NCBI GenBank assembly: GCA_009767595.1 | Contig: VSDK01016681.1 | Location: forward strand, 748,230-812,229 | Length of the DNA: 64,000 bases | Source: Symbiodinium kawagutii | Lineage: Eukaryota; Sar; Dinophyceae; Suessiales; Symbiodiniaceae | Reading direction: 5' to 3' | Part shown: piece after piece, positions 45,501-56,828 of the stretch | Numbering within the stretch: position 1 is the first letter of the stretch | How the letters are laid out: the number at the start of each line of letters is the position of its first letter | Translations under genes and position numbers: made by a program | The notes under the pieces: model-generated | The model's input: only the letters and a program-made list of their open reading frames with translations | Database searches by the model: none | Told to the model about the DNA's origin: nothing

Positions 45501-45518
45501 GCGCTGAGTTTTGAGCAT
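36254..45518 (-). CDS. Beta-N-acetylhexosaminidase, glycoside hydrolase family 20, 11 exons, complete
   Basis: The joined exons encode 637 residues. A signal peptide is visible (MLKTQRHRG, then MALLAALLLG). Residues about 35-75 (LIPKPAIWTSGKEELRLTEG) and about 103-165 (EGYMLKVT, SSWGLANAMATLYQLL) form the GH20 N-terminal domain. The catalytic barrel contains DQPAFVHRGVLLDVSR, FKINVLHLHLTDTASWPLEI, FARLRGVSILPEIDGPMHA and HVGGDE. Asp335-Glu336 is the catalytic pair that supports the substrate-assisted retaining mechanism removing terminal GlcNAc/GalNAc. Later markers are WLYMDCGSGANW, GAEMALWS, FPRAAAFAERMW and the C-terminal QPEFCRVHPEYC. Pro rather than Val follows the D-E pair. The loop between ALWS and FPRAAAF is about seven residues longer than I expect. 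The likely site of action is the lysosome/vacuole or outside the cell. Confidence 0.95.
39086..39242. repeat. 35-bp perfect tandem repeat
   Basis: Four identical units plus a partial fifth of a unit beginning aatgacttgatgataatgac. It lies 85 bp from the acceptor of GH20 exon 9, inside the intron. Confidence 0.97.
41048..41094. repeat. MITE-like element A, remnant
   Basis: gtgggtacccccattttcac followed by atcatcctttggtg matches one end of element A. Intronic in the GH20 gene. Confidence 0.5.
42456..42510. repeat. (CCACGA)n hexanucleotide repeat
   Basis: About nine units of ccacga lie about 60 bp upstream (minus sense) of the GH20 exon 42395-42283. It yields false poly-(SW) and poly-(DH/RP) ORFs. 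Confidence 0.95.
43627..43685. repeat. (GAAG)n microsatellite
   Basis: About 14 gaag tetramers in a GH20 intron. Confidence 0.97.
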
Positions 45519-45685
45519 CTGGAAATTCGCGAATTTCGCCACCCAGTTTTGGGGTCCAAGAAAGATGGAGAACCACCTACTGATGGCCACCTACTGAGAG
45601 ACGCCAAGAAGACAAACCAACAGGAACCAACAGCCACCTGCTGATACTTGGTTCTCCGGATCGGTTGGTAGTCCACAGCATATGT
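45519..45685 (-). other. 167-bp spacer between two tandem genes
   Basis: It must contain the end of one transcript and the spliced-leader acceptor of the next if the standard dinoflagellate arrangement holds. No TATA-like element is obvious. AG dinucleotides are available, but a specific trans-splice site cannot be picked. Confidence 0.5.
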
Positions 45686-46556
45686 TCAGGAGTGACCAAT
45701 TTGCGGCGTATCTTCTTTTGAAATGCCCCCCATCGATGTGCGTTCCAACCCATCCAGCAAATCCTCAATCGTCAATTGCCCTGCGTACACCATGCCTATC
45801 TCCAGACATGAAACCTGTAGAAGTTGCATGGTTTTGAGAAACAATCAGGGGGGTTCAAACAAAAAAGTGGTTGACCAAAGTGATAGCTACCATAACTTTC
45901 CTGAAACTATCTTCAATATTTGGGAATAAGCATGAATGCGATGCATACAAGTGAACCGACACAGTGATAGACCTTCTGCGACCCATAGATACATCATCTC
46001 AGTCACATATATCACCTTGCCCGCTGCACCACGAATGGCACGGACCAGCGGAATCTCAGCATGGCTGCCTACAAGAAATTGACGTCCCTGATCCCGGATG
46101 GTGATCAGCTGTTTGATAAAATGTAAATGCATGGACTACTGCCTGTCATGTCACCTGCTACGATGTAATAGAATACAACATAGTATGACATGAACCCAAC
46201 ACAATAAAAAGAAACACATATATATATATATATATACATTTCTATCAAGCGACACATTCAAATGTAGTGTCAAATTACTATATATATATATACAGGGCAC
46301 ACAAAAGGGTTCAAAACCTCTGATGAACCAGCAGTCGTATTTGTGGATCTCCCACCAACTCTCCAAGCAGCAATCGCACCTCTGTCCTTGGGATAGTTCC
46401 GGCACGGTCGCTGCGGGCGTTTCTTGAGCCACCAGTCCCAGTGAGCCGACGCTAGCGGGAATCGTTGGCATTCTCCCAAGAAAACACAATGGCTCTCCTA
46501 TAATAATCAACGATGGCTTTTCTGTCTGTTGCTTGCTATCACCCGCACCATCATTG

Positions 46557-46594
<38 letters not shown>

Positions 46595-49500
46595 CTATCA
46601 ACTTGGCTGGCCTATAGTCCATAATAGTGATGGAAAAATTATGATTCAGACAATCCACATCATTGCCTACAATAGTTGATAATGGATTTAATCCATACGA
46701 TGACCTGAAATATGATGAAGAGTAATTTACAGTACTAGCTACTGGTAGTTGTTAATCATGAGAGCTAAGAATGAACATCGCCGACTGGAAGATCCCGTAT
46801 CATGACTCCAGGCATGATTTATTGATTGGCCAATGGAATGTCATCATTTTACGGGTCACGGTCGCCAACAATCAAGGGTTGTCACTCATAATCCTTTCGA
46901 AAAACATTAGCGGTGTATTGCTAAATAAGAGGATAATTCTAATGGCGTTCCACAATTGTTATTGCAATTTTTTGGTTTTTCGGGTTTGCGAATGATACCA
47001 GTTCACAACCCGCTATCATAATTCGCTGTAGCTGATTGCAAGGTCGACCCAAAAAACGACCAGGATCGGCGTTGCTCATCTTTTCCTCACAGCTCTTCAT
47101 TCGATGCCTGGGGACAGTTGACGCGAGGGCAGTCAACCCATTCAACCAGAGACCAAGGACATCATGTTCAGCGTCATCACCTGTTATCAACAAACATTGC
47201 GCAAACTAGTTCATGCTCATATACTTCGCAATTGTGAAGAACCATTGTCAACCAACCCTTCCAACCCGCCATACCCAAGGTCGATTGTAAAACCCCCAGC
47301 TTAAAACCTCGTTAGACAATAGCGATCTATGATCAGCAATCAACCAATATATGCTTGCTGGATTCCTGATAATAGTGATCTATTATCAATATGATGATTC
47401 TTGCTTGCTGATCATTGTCTCAATCATCAACAGTTACCATCAGGTTGTCGTTGTCAACAATGCCACTGGCTATGCCATCAGTGGGTTGCTGGCGGCTTTC
47501 GCTCCCTTGGCTCACTAACTGGCCAAAGCTCTCCCGCTACGAGGGAGTTCCCTTGGCACCAACGGCACGAAGTTGACCGAGCAATGCTATCGTTCACGTA
47601 TTACAGGCGCTACCCAAGGCTCAAACAATAGTCAGGGACCAGTTGACCGTGAGGTAGCCACTGGTGAGCCAATAGTCGACCAATAGTCAACTATTAACCA
47701 TGGCTTCGCCGTTTTGAACCATGAGTTAACCACTAGTTAACAATTCCTATAAATCCCTTGTTGGTTACCAACCATTACTATACTATGCACTCTTTTGAAC
47801 CATCGAATTCACCCATTCCAGGCACCCTGTCAACCATTTTCAATAATGATCCCGGGAATCATGAATCATCTAGTTAACTAATGAATTCTTGCAAACACCT
47901 CATGAAAATTCCAATGAATTCTTGGACCAATCAATCACTCAATTCCATCGGATAATCATTGCTACTCACCGCTCTCGCCTTGTCATCGCTCCACAGCCGT
48001 GCAGTACCTGATGGCACCAACGGTGACCTGCTTGTACCGCTTGTAACGGGCTTGTTAACAGCTTCAGAAACTACTTAGCTGCTATACTTAGCAGGTTGGT
48101 GATCATTATACTCAGCTAGCTTAGCAGCTTGGTGATCATTATACTTAGCTACCATGAGTATTGGCTAATTATGAGTATTCTCTATAATTATACTCGACAG
48201 TTGAGACTTGAAATCACCATTAGTGGGAACAGTTGATAGTGGATTGGTGGTAAATAATCATCAAACAAGCAGTGTCATTAATTACCACACGAGATCATCA
48301 ATGAGCATTGTTAGTGGCAATAATGTAGGCAGTGAGTAAGCAGTAGGTAGTAGGCAGTAGGCGGTAGCTAGAAAGTAGCAGGTAGGTGAGGGCAATCATC
48401 AGCATGGCAATCAACTATTGACTATCATTGGTTACTAGCATCATTACTATCGACTGTAGCTAGTACCGTCCTTTAATTGCCAGCAACAGTTTAGAATTCC
48501 CACGATAATGGCAATATTAAGTGTGATCCTTTAAATGCTAGCATCAGTTGACAGTGTTACCCAATATCTGGTTTTATTAAAGGACTGAGCAATTAAAGGA
48601 TAATGCTAGCAATGTGAAGATACTACTGCCACTTTAGGTCAGGATATTCAAGCAACTAACATGGCCGTGGACCAAAATCCCCCAATGAACATCCCCAAAA
48701 CGAATCGAATTCTTCAGCTGTTGGGTTGTTCACCCATTTTGTGAATGGCTGCTATTCACCCATCCCAACATAATGAACAATTGGCTACCATCTACTTGAA
48801 ATAGAACCTATAACCTATATTGTTATAATCATTTAAATCAATATTAACAAATGACATTGGTACATGTACTTTGGCTACTATTATCAATGAAATTGGTTGA
48901 ACAAAAATAATATGGGTAGATGTCACAAAACCATTGCAGCAACCGATAAACATACCCAACCATTGGTAACTTGCTGATAGCCATCGTCGATCGGATACCA
49001 TGATCTATGATACCGTAAGTTGTTGTAGCTTCTTGGTCTTATGCTCCATCATCACTAATTTCAGCCAGCTACAAGCCAGAAAGGGATAAGCCCACTCTAG
49101 TGTGATGGGTTGCAATAGATTCGGCTTTGATCAGGACATCAACTACCTGCACCTACAATGGACACCATCACTGGGCTGTAGCTGAGAAAACTCTGTAGGT
49201 CCACTTGTAATTAGACGTTCAACCCATTTCATACCATGGGTTTATTAGTTTGGGTTCATAAACACTCTAAACTAGTCACCCAGGCGAGGTCAACCCTTCA
49301 TAGCAATTGGGTTTGTCAAGAAATATTTTTTTCGGGCCCGAGCACCTTGACAAACATTGCGCCACATGAGGATGCCCCTTTGCTGAAGTGCACAATCGTG
49401 TGCCCCAGTTATTTCCAGATCAGATGATTCAGCGTTGCGTGAGAACAGGTGCTGGTTTTCGGTGATGGCAGCTGCGAAGCGACACTTCTTCTGGTTGATG

Positions 49501-52500
49501 GCTCTCCCCGACCACCATCAACCATCAGGTGAAGGACAAACCCCAGCATAATAACCAGGTTAATGATGGACCTCTATCGTATTGTTGGTCATGATTCATG
49601 CCCACCATTAGCCATCATGAACCACCACAATCATTGGTGGTCATTGTTGGTCACTGTTGATAACTACCAGTGGCCATTATTTACATGTATTCATCACCGG
49701 TTAGTTAATAAACCATGTATTAATGGTTGGTTAACCCATCATTATGTTTACAACAGTTGGTTAACTCATTGTTGAAACACATAACGGTTGGTTCAAGATT
49801 TTTTTACACTGATAATTTTTGTACAACTGTTCTATCCCTATAAAACCCTTACAAATTGGTTTAATCACCACCGTTGTTACACCAACCAGGCCGTGCCACT
49901 CGTTGCAGTCGAGCGACCCTCTTTCACCTCTGCCCAGAAAGCATCCCACTCTTCCCTGGGCGGCACTGCCGACCATCGACTTGAAAGTCATGTGCAGCAA
50001 GTTTCCCCACGACGTTCATGACACTATACATAACTATGCTTTGACATATACCTATATGATTCTACACGGATACATACAGACTAATTTTACATAGATCATC
50101 TACATATCTATAAATGTGCAATTATGTACATCTATTTCACACAAGTTCACACCATGTGCACATAGCAATTCAGCCCATAGTGGCGCTCCCAAACGCGCAA
50201 CGGCAAGGGCAGTAACGGTGCCTCCTGTCGTCAAACCACTGATCTGTGTCGTCCTTCGGCGGTCGACCCTGGGAGCAAATTTCAGAAACCAGCCATGACT
50301 ATAGCGCTTTGAGTGGAGAACGGATAGTTAGTTGATGGTTCACGGTGGTGAATTAATGCTTAGAAATGGTTCATTCATGGTTAGTCATGGGGAATACTTA
50401 TCAATTGCTAAGGAATACTTGTTCATGGTGATTGATCATAGGGAAGAATAAGCAGTTATGCCGTTTTTAATGGCCGGTAATCGCAAAAATAGCGGCGAAT
50501 AATGGTTACTGATGGGGGATAACATGAGATAACCACCAACAACAATGATGAGTAACGGGGAGCTGCTGGTCAGCACTCATGTTTCTTGTTGAATCAACAT
50601 GGATCTCTCACTGGCATTACATTGCATGACGGATGAACATGGTGACACATGACAAATAATAGTTGGTGATCGGTGGATGATGAATACTGGACCGTGAATA
50701 AGAGAATATACTGCTTATGGTGGTTGGATTGGATAACAATGGTATTGTTCATGACTCGAACACCATGGATCATGCATCACTCATCGCCATCACTCATCAC
50801 CATCACTCATCACCATCACTCATCACCATCACTCATCATCATCATCATCATCATCACCATCATCACCATCATCATCATCATCATCATCATCACCGTAAGA
50901 GCAATTAGTAATAAAGGTTTTTGATAGGTGTTCATTGGATTAGTTGACAATAATGGTTAGTTGCATGATATCTAATAGTTTTGGCTTTCAAGAACCATTA
51001 TCGAATATTATCGGTATATAAGACTAACAATATCTGATAGATGGGTAATGATATTGAAGTTACATACAATCTAATTATCAGTGTTCAATTTTCAACAACC
51101 AGTAATAGTTGTTGATAGTCCTTAGTTGGATTGGTTTCTCAAGAATAGCGACAGTTATATAGTTGGATGACATTATCATCACCATTTGGTTTTATTGTCT
51201 TGGCTTCGACTATCCAATTGTTCTCGACTTTGATTGTCATAGTCATTGAGTTTGATCTTCAACCATTGAACTAAGAATCTTCAACCAGTTACTAGCAATG
51301 ATGTGTTCAACCATTTTTACGTAAGCATTGGTCATTAGGAACAGTGGTTGATAATGAAAAGTTCCGAAAATAGTCGCCAACCAGTGGTTAGAGTCATCAT
51401 AGCTGATTTTGGACCAGTTCATAATTCAAGCACCAGTGGTGATTAACAATCACTACTAGTGGTGAATGATAGTTCATACAGGTTATTAACTAGGCGAGGC
51501 ACCCACCATCCAATGATGAAAACATTGTTTGGCTAAGGGTCAACTATCATTGGCTATAACCAGTAGAACTTAACCATTGGTTGTTAATTAGCTGTAGTTA
51601 GCTACTTGACACCTAATTGACCATCAATTAGCCATCATCATACACCATACTGAACCACTAGGTCATCATTATCAGTTCAATATCAGTGGTAAAAATCATT
51701 CACCACTAAGCCATTAACGGCCAAATCACTAACCATCAGTGGAATCAGTGGCTTCATTGACCATCAACCAACGTCACTGTTTCGCTCTCCTCTGTCAGCT
51801 TTGATTTCCTCTTCTTTGACCGCCGTGCATCCTCTGCCGGGTCAGATAGACAGATGTTGACAGGAAGCCATTTGTGTGGCTTTCCAATTCCACTGGGAAG
51901 GTCCGCCCCCAATCCAAAACAAACCCATGGGGCCATGGTAGTTTGCCACCCGCAAGTGTCCAATTCATCGCCAGTTGCAGACTGGCGATGAATTAGATTG
52001 CTAGTCAAGTACTGGGTATGACGATGCGAGTAAGCTGTTCAGCCAGGTTTTTCTGCATAGGAAGAATAGCAGTGTGCTTCAGGGGCGCCCGTGATTCTGA
52101 AGATGCTTAACTCAACTGAGTTCTGGCACAGTTCCCACGTTTGCTTGTTTCAGATGTCGTATTTATCGGTGAAACGCAACCTTTCCGGATACAAAATGCA
52201 AAGTTTGTCAGAAATCTCACGCTCTTGGAAAAAACAGAGATATCCAGACATGCTCTTTCATAAACAAAGCTGTTCAATACAGTGAAAATGTTGTTCCTCA
52301 AAGAGCAAGTGCATGAGAATTTTCTCCGTGAGCAGTTTCCAGATTCTGGAAACGTGAGTGCAACATGGGCCTACGATGAACACATCGCGCCAGAACGACA
52401 ATTCCCAGCCACAGCATCAACCATACCCAGAACGAATGCGGCACCCGCAGTTAGATTAGTTGATTCCCAACAAGCGATCGTGATCTATCATCAAACTGGT

Positions 52501-52699
52501 ACCATGATTACAACACAAGTTTACGATGGGAACCACACGGGAACCACCACGTCGTATGGTTCACCAGCATCAACCGGCACCATCCACCAGCTCGCAGCCA
52601 CCGGAACCAGCTCTGGAGCTCCCTGCGGCGCTTCCGATGCCGCGCTTCTTCAGAGCGAAGTCTAAGGCCTGTTCTTTCGCGCGGAACCAGACAGACCGG
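45686..52699 (-). CDS. Unrecognised protein, eight 3' exons of a longer gene
   Basis: Phase-consistent exons: 52699-52592 (WFRAKEQALDFALKKRG), 51892-51769 (HKWLPVNICLSDPAED, then ARRSKKRKSKLTEE), 50268-50195 (GRPPKDDTDQWFDDRRH), 49979-49897 (RWSAVPPREEWDAFWAEVK), 47180-47049 (HDVLGLWLNGLTALAST), 46472-46318 (SAHWDWWLKKRPQRPC), 46108-46016 (LITIRDQGRQFLVGSHAEIP) and 45814-45686 (EIGMVYAGQLTIEDLLDGLE, stop TGA). Donors in order are GC, GT, GT, GC, GT, GT, GT. I recognise no domain. The protein is rich in Trp and in basic patches; RRSKKRKSK could be a nuclear signal. The last three joins are the best; those around 49.9 kb and 52.6 kb are tentative. The 5' end is probably further right. Its stop is 167 bp upstream of the GH20 start on the same strand. 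Confidence 0.6.
46559..46591. repeat. (ATC)n microsatellite
   Basis: Ten atc units in the intron upstream of exon 46472-46318. Confidence 0.95.
47181..49896. other. Long intron of degenerate repeats
   Basis: ACCATCA/TGATCATTA-type sequence. A locally GC-rich patch at 47.43-47.62 kb has open frames on both strands but no phase-compatible exon. Confidence 0.5.
50765..50892. repeat. CATCACTCATCAC and (ATC)n tandem repeat
   Basis: A 12-bp catcactcatca-like unit repeated about four times, grading into atc trinucleotides. Intronic. Confidence 0.95.
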
Positions 52700-55109
52700 C
52701 TGGGAGTTCAACAGGTGACATTCAACAGCTGGTTTGATGTTGAACAGCTGGGAGTTTGATGATGAGTTCGCTGGTTGCCTTGGGAGATGTTGAATTCAAC
52801 AAGCTCAAACTCAGCTGACCCACTGGGAGAATCTGAGTTTGATCACTGGTTGGCTTTGATCAGGGGAGAATCGGATGGATTTGATGAATTTGATGATGGT
52901 TAATGAATAATCTGATGCTTAGCGGGGAATGGTTCATTGTTCAATGTGGTGGCCATAGCTATGGTTGATCACTGCTTAGTAAACTAGCTTAACAATGGTT
53001 AATGATGGGTAACGATTATCAACCATGATAGTTTACCCTTTGGGCAACGACCCCTGGAACCCAGGTTCATCACCATTGTAGGCAAGCCACCAATAAATGA
53101 CAGGGATTTTCCGAGCAACTAGCTTTTCAGAGCAGTGGACATTGTGAGATATTTCAATGGCTAATTCAATACATAAGAGATTATTGTCTATACCAAAACT
53201 GTTAGATGGATAGTGGCTAATGATGGGAATCGTTTTGTGGCAGCTCAGTGGCTATTATGAACGGTAGTAATGAGCAAAATGGATAATGAATGGATGTACC
53301 CTACCACAATGGATACATTGATTTACAGTGGGTCATAACCAGCTAGTATGGAGAATCATCGAGTAGAATCAATACCAATGTTCAGCAATATGGCTTATGA
53401 TGACTAATTATGGTTGTGATAACAATGTGGTCGATAATGTAACCAGTGGTCAAAGAATTGTTAATAGTCAAGACTACAATGATTATCAACAGGGTTGAGA
53501 ACTATTGCAACCATTCTGGTGAGGACCAACAACATCATGGTTGATCATTGTCGATGATAGGGGTAACCAATAAGCAATTGAGCAGGCGCCAGTTCAATGG
53601 CTGAAAAAACGCTACGGGTTGCTATGACCTAGTGATTTTACCTGGGTAAACCCTTCGTGGAGCCTTGGAGAAATCTATTCTAAGCTTGACTTTTTTATTT
53701 TTGGGGGCAATCACACGCCATGTCCAGTGAGACAATTCTGGGTTGGTTTTTTTCTGGGAAAATCGACCTGGGACACCCCTGTCTTGACAACCAATTATAG
53801 GGTGTTCCTGTAGAAAACAACCACCTGGAAACGCCTGAATTGAAACATCTGAGTGATGTCTGGTCGTTGGACATTACAGGGACAAACATCCAGGACATGT
53901 AAACATCGGAGTCATGTCTGGATTTGGTCAACCTTTACGTGTGCTGACTAGAGGAGGCAACTTACTCTATCAACAGGTATCATGAAATCACTGTCATGGA
54001 GGAAATCATTGTGGGTATACATCCGAAAACTGAGCAAAGAATTGATGATCCACTTGCGGCATCGCATGTTTTGGAAAACAATCAAAACAACCAGTACGTC
54101 ACAGGTTGGTGCCTTTGCCCCATCAAGTATTGGCCATCGGGATTTAAAGCTTTCATCCAAAACATGACTGGCAAGCAATAAATATGCATGGATGGCACAA
54201 ATATTCAGCCGTGGCTATTATGAACCAATATTGCCTGTCAACCATTCTCAGCGATTGGTGACGACCAGATGGGAACCTGGTGCGATTCATCTTGAAAGGA
54301 AACCATAGCATATGGCTATTGACTGTTCACTGGTTTGGCGACCATCACGTCAGTATGCCACCTGCTCAATAAACAAGAACTGCATTTCAAACCCAACGAA
54401 GGGCTCAGGCAGGTCTTGCTACACATTGTGGATCATCGCTAGTGATGCTACTGTCTGCCACCGGGAAGGTTGGGGAGTTATCGCAACCACCTGGTGTGTG
54501 GGGATCATGACCGGCGGATTCATGGTTGATAGTGGATGGGAATCAACAATGATCAACAAATATACATTTACTGGGCACTTTGAACATCCCCACAGCAAGA
54601 GTGCCTATGATGTTCCTTCCAATGTTGGGTGAGTTACTGCAAGATTTTGAACACAATACATACATTCTTGGGATTTCTCTGTGCTTTTCTTCAGGTTACT
54701 GTTGAGAGGTGACAACAAAAAGGGATGCCATTACACCCTTCCAATTGCAGTTCCACTGCAAGACTGTTGGTCCCCAATCGCGTCCTTCTTCAAGTGCTTC
54801 TTTTTCATCCGACAAACTTTGCTGCTCTTGTCGGCCTTGCAGTCCTGACCACGTCAATGCTTGGAGCCTTGCGGAACTCACCACTGTTGACCACTGCTCC
54901 CCATAAACCAAAGTGATACGAGTACCGAACTCGGCAAACAGCTGTGGCTTCTGGAAAGCACATCGTTTTGGACACATCATTGTAATCCAAATTGTGCACA
55001 CATCCTAACTTAGGAAACACCGATGAATCAAAACTCTATCAGCTGTGGATGTGTACCACTGAAATCTGCTTGGCAAGACCGCATCTTTCACTTTTTTGTT
55101 GCACCTGTA

Positions 55110-55780
55110 CACTGCAACTCCGGCGCTGCAGATTTTGCGACGCTGTGGCCGCAGCATGGAACCGGGCGAAGAAGGTCGACCATCTCACACCGTGACAGGC
55201 TCTTGCTGTCGAAACTTGGAAGCGGAGCTTCCAACTGGGCACTCCAATGTCCAAAGGCCAAGTCGCTGATAGCCAGGCCGACTAAACCACAAGCCGCAGA
55301 GCCCAAGGAGATCCCTTGCGAAACGCCATTGGAATCGAATGTAAGATGAGGCTTTGCCGATTGAATTGACAAAAACTTCAATCTTGGAGCATTTTACGAC
55401 GACCTATCTGTAGTTTCTCGGCCTCCTTGAATTTGCTCTTAGTAGCCTGCAAAAGTATCCAAAAGCCAAACAACAAAATTGCCCTCTGGCAATGTCGTTT
55501 CTACGACGCTTGGTCGCACTTTACATGGAAAAGGCGTAGAAGGTCATCGAAGTGACCATCTCACATGCAAGTGAATTGCTGAAGGCTCTTGATGTCGAAT
55601 TAGACGGCCTTGGACCTTGAGAGCCCAAGGGGTCCAACGGGATCCAACATAAAATGAAACAGAGTGATGGCGATCGAATTTCTTCACAAAACCTTGACCT
55701 TTGCAGATTTTACGATGACTCGCTTGAAAAGACATTGAAAAACGTTGGTATCTTGAGGCAGGCTGGGCCTAAAGACAACT
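55110..55780 (+). pseudogene. Tandem decayed gene-fragment repeats
   Basis: Three related stretches recur at about 300-bp spacing, each with gcagattttgcgacg or gcagattttacgatgac and a following ccatctcacaccgtgacagg / ccatctcacatgcaagtg. Read on plus they give CRFCDAVAAAWNRAKKVDHL, CRFYDAWSHFTW and LCRFYDDSLEK with stops and frameshifts. I infer a dispersed degenerate repeat of coding origin; the parent gene is unknown. Confidence 0.5.
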
Positions 55781-56269
55781 TCAAAGCCTACCCTTCCCCA
55801 CAAAGCTACTCTTCCCCACACGCCACACAGCTATGCGCCCCAGCGCCTCTGGGCAGTGAAAAGGCTCCAAAGCAGGCTGGTTGACAGCGTGAGCCGTCGC
55901 AACTGGTGACCTCAACCAGGTTATTGGGACCTGAGTAAGCTGGTTTTTTTTGGGTGAAGGCCCTCTTTTGGGGGACCCAAAAATTACACCAGCATAGACC
56001 CCAGATAGCGGGCGCATAAACACAAAAAGAATTCCAACAGCATGCGTACCACAGACGCAATGGCGATTTTTTCAATCGTTGCAAACCACCATGAAATGAA
56101 ACAGCGCCGCGTTCAAACCTCTGGGACATGAGAGAGACAAGCACGAACAAAGGCAAACATGAAGGAAGACAATGGCCAACGGAGATGAACATGCAGGGAG
56201 ACAAGCATGAGCAGCGGCAGGGCAGCGGCAGCAAAGCGCCGATCCAGAGCCACATGAGGGGAGACAAGG

Positions 56270-56460
56270 AGACTAGCGTGAAGGGAGACAAAGGCCAAGG
56301 GAGACAAATATAAAGGGAGACAAACATGAGCAGCGGCAGCAACAAAAAGCGGTGATCCAGAGCCACAAGGGAGACAAAAGGACACAACAGGGAGACAAAG
56401 GGGAGACAAAGGGAGACAAAGGGGAGACAAAGGGGAGACAAAGGGAGACAAGCATGAGCA
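56270..56460. repeat. (GGGAGACAAAG)n minisatellite
   Basis: About a dozen 10-12-bp units of ggagacaaag with interspersed agcatgagcagcggcag segments at 56200-56230, 56325-56345 and 56450-56470. Long ORFs here (LPFVSLCLPFVS) are repeat artefacts. Confidence 0.9.
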
Positions 56461-56828
56461 GCGGCAGAGCACCGGCAAACAAAAGCGCCGATTCGAGGCC
56501 CTACCATAGAGAAGTAAGAACCCCTTATAGCTTGTCAGCCATCTGGGGAAAAAACATTGACATTGCAACAAGATCTCCTAAGTTGCGAGCGAAGTTTCTG
56601 TGCTGACTTGAAAAAAATCTCTGCTGTGTATATATATACATGTGTAATATCAGTCCTCTCTTCCCAAAAACTTGTATGCCAACATGAACCAAAAGGAGGC
56701 AGTCTGAAAGTCTTGAGCACCCATAGAACACTCTTCGTTCAGATTGTATTGTAGAATGGTCATGAATTGCAATGCAAATGTCATGAATTGATATGGAAAA
56801 TATCTATGTTTCTGTTTGGTCAAACTGA

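Larger units (their letters stand above)
36254..45518 (-). other. Exon and splice map of the GH20 gene
   Basis: Exons in transcript order (donor): 45518-45213 (GT), 44213-44140 (GC), 43481-43406 (GT), 42395-42283 (GC), 41788-41603 (GT), 41386-41185 (GT), 40630-40441 (GT), 40272-40163 (GC), 39001-38617 (GT), 36700-36543 (GC), 36367-36254 (TAG stop). The total is 1914 nt, with phase kept at every junction. Four of ten donors are GC, supported because only the GC choice restores family spacing, for example RLNE+VVANFELLHLG and YSLPWK+IKVLIAAL. All acceptors are AG|G except AG|C at 40272. The first join (DAF+VSFHASPE) is the weakest; a small extra exon may exist between 45213 and 44213. The third donor could instead be GC six bases later. 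Confidence 0.85.
52700..56828. other. Spacer with possible 5' exons of the unknown gene
   Basis: One minus-strand open stretch at about 54700-54960 (FGTRITLVYGEQWSTVVSS, then DEKEALEEGRDWGPTVL) could be an upstream exon, but two other frames are also open there. The rest is degenerate repeat, the gene-relic repeats at 55.1-55.8 kb and the minisatellite at 56.3-56.5 kb. Confidence 0.4.

Noticed and set aside
56113..56571. Minus-strand ORFs rich in LCLPFVSLCLP
   Set aside because: A product of the GGGAGACAAAG minisatellite.
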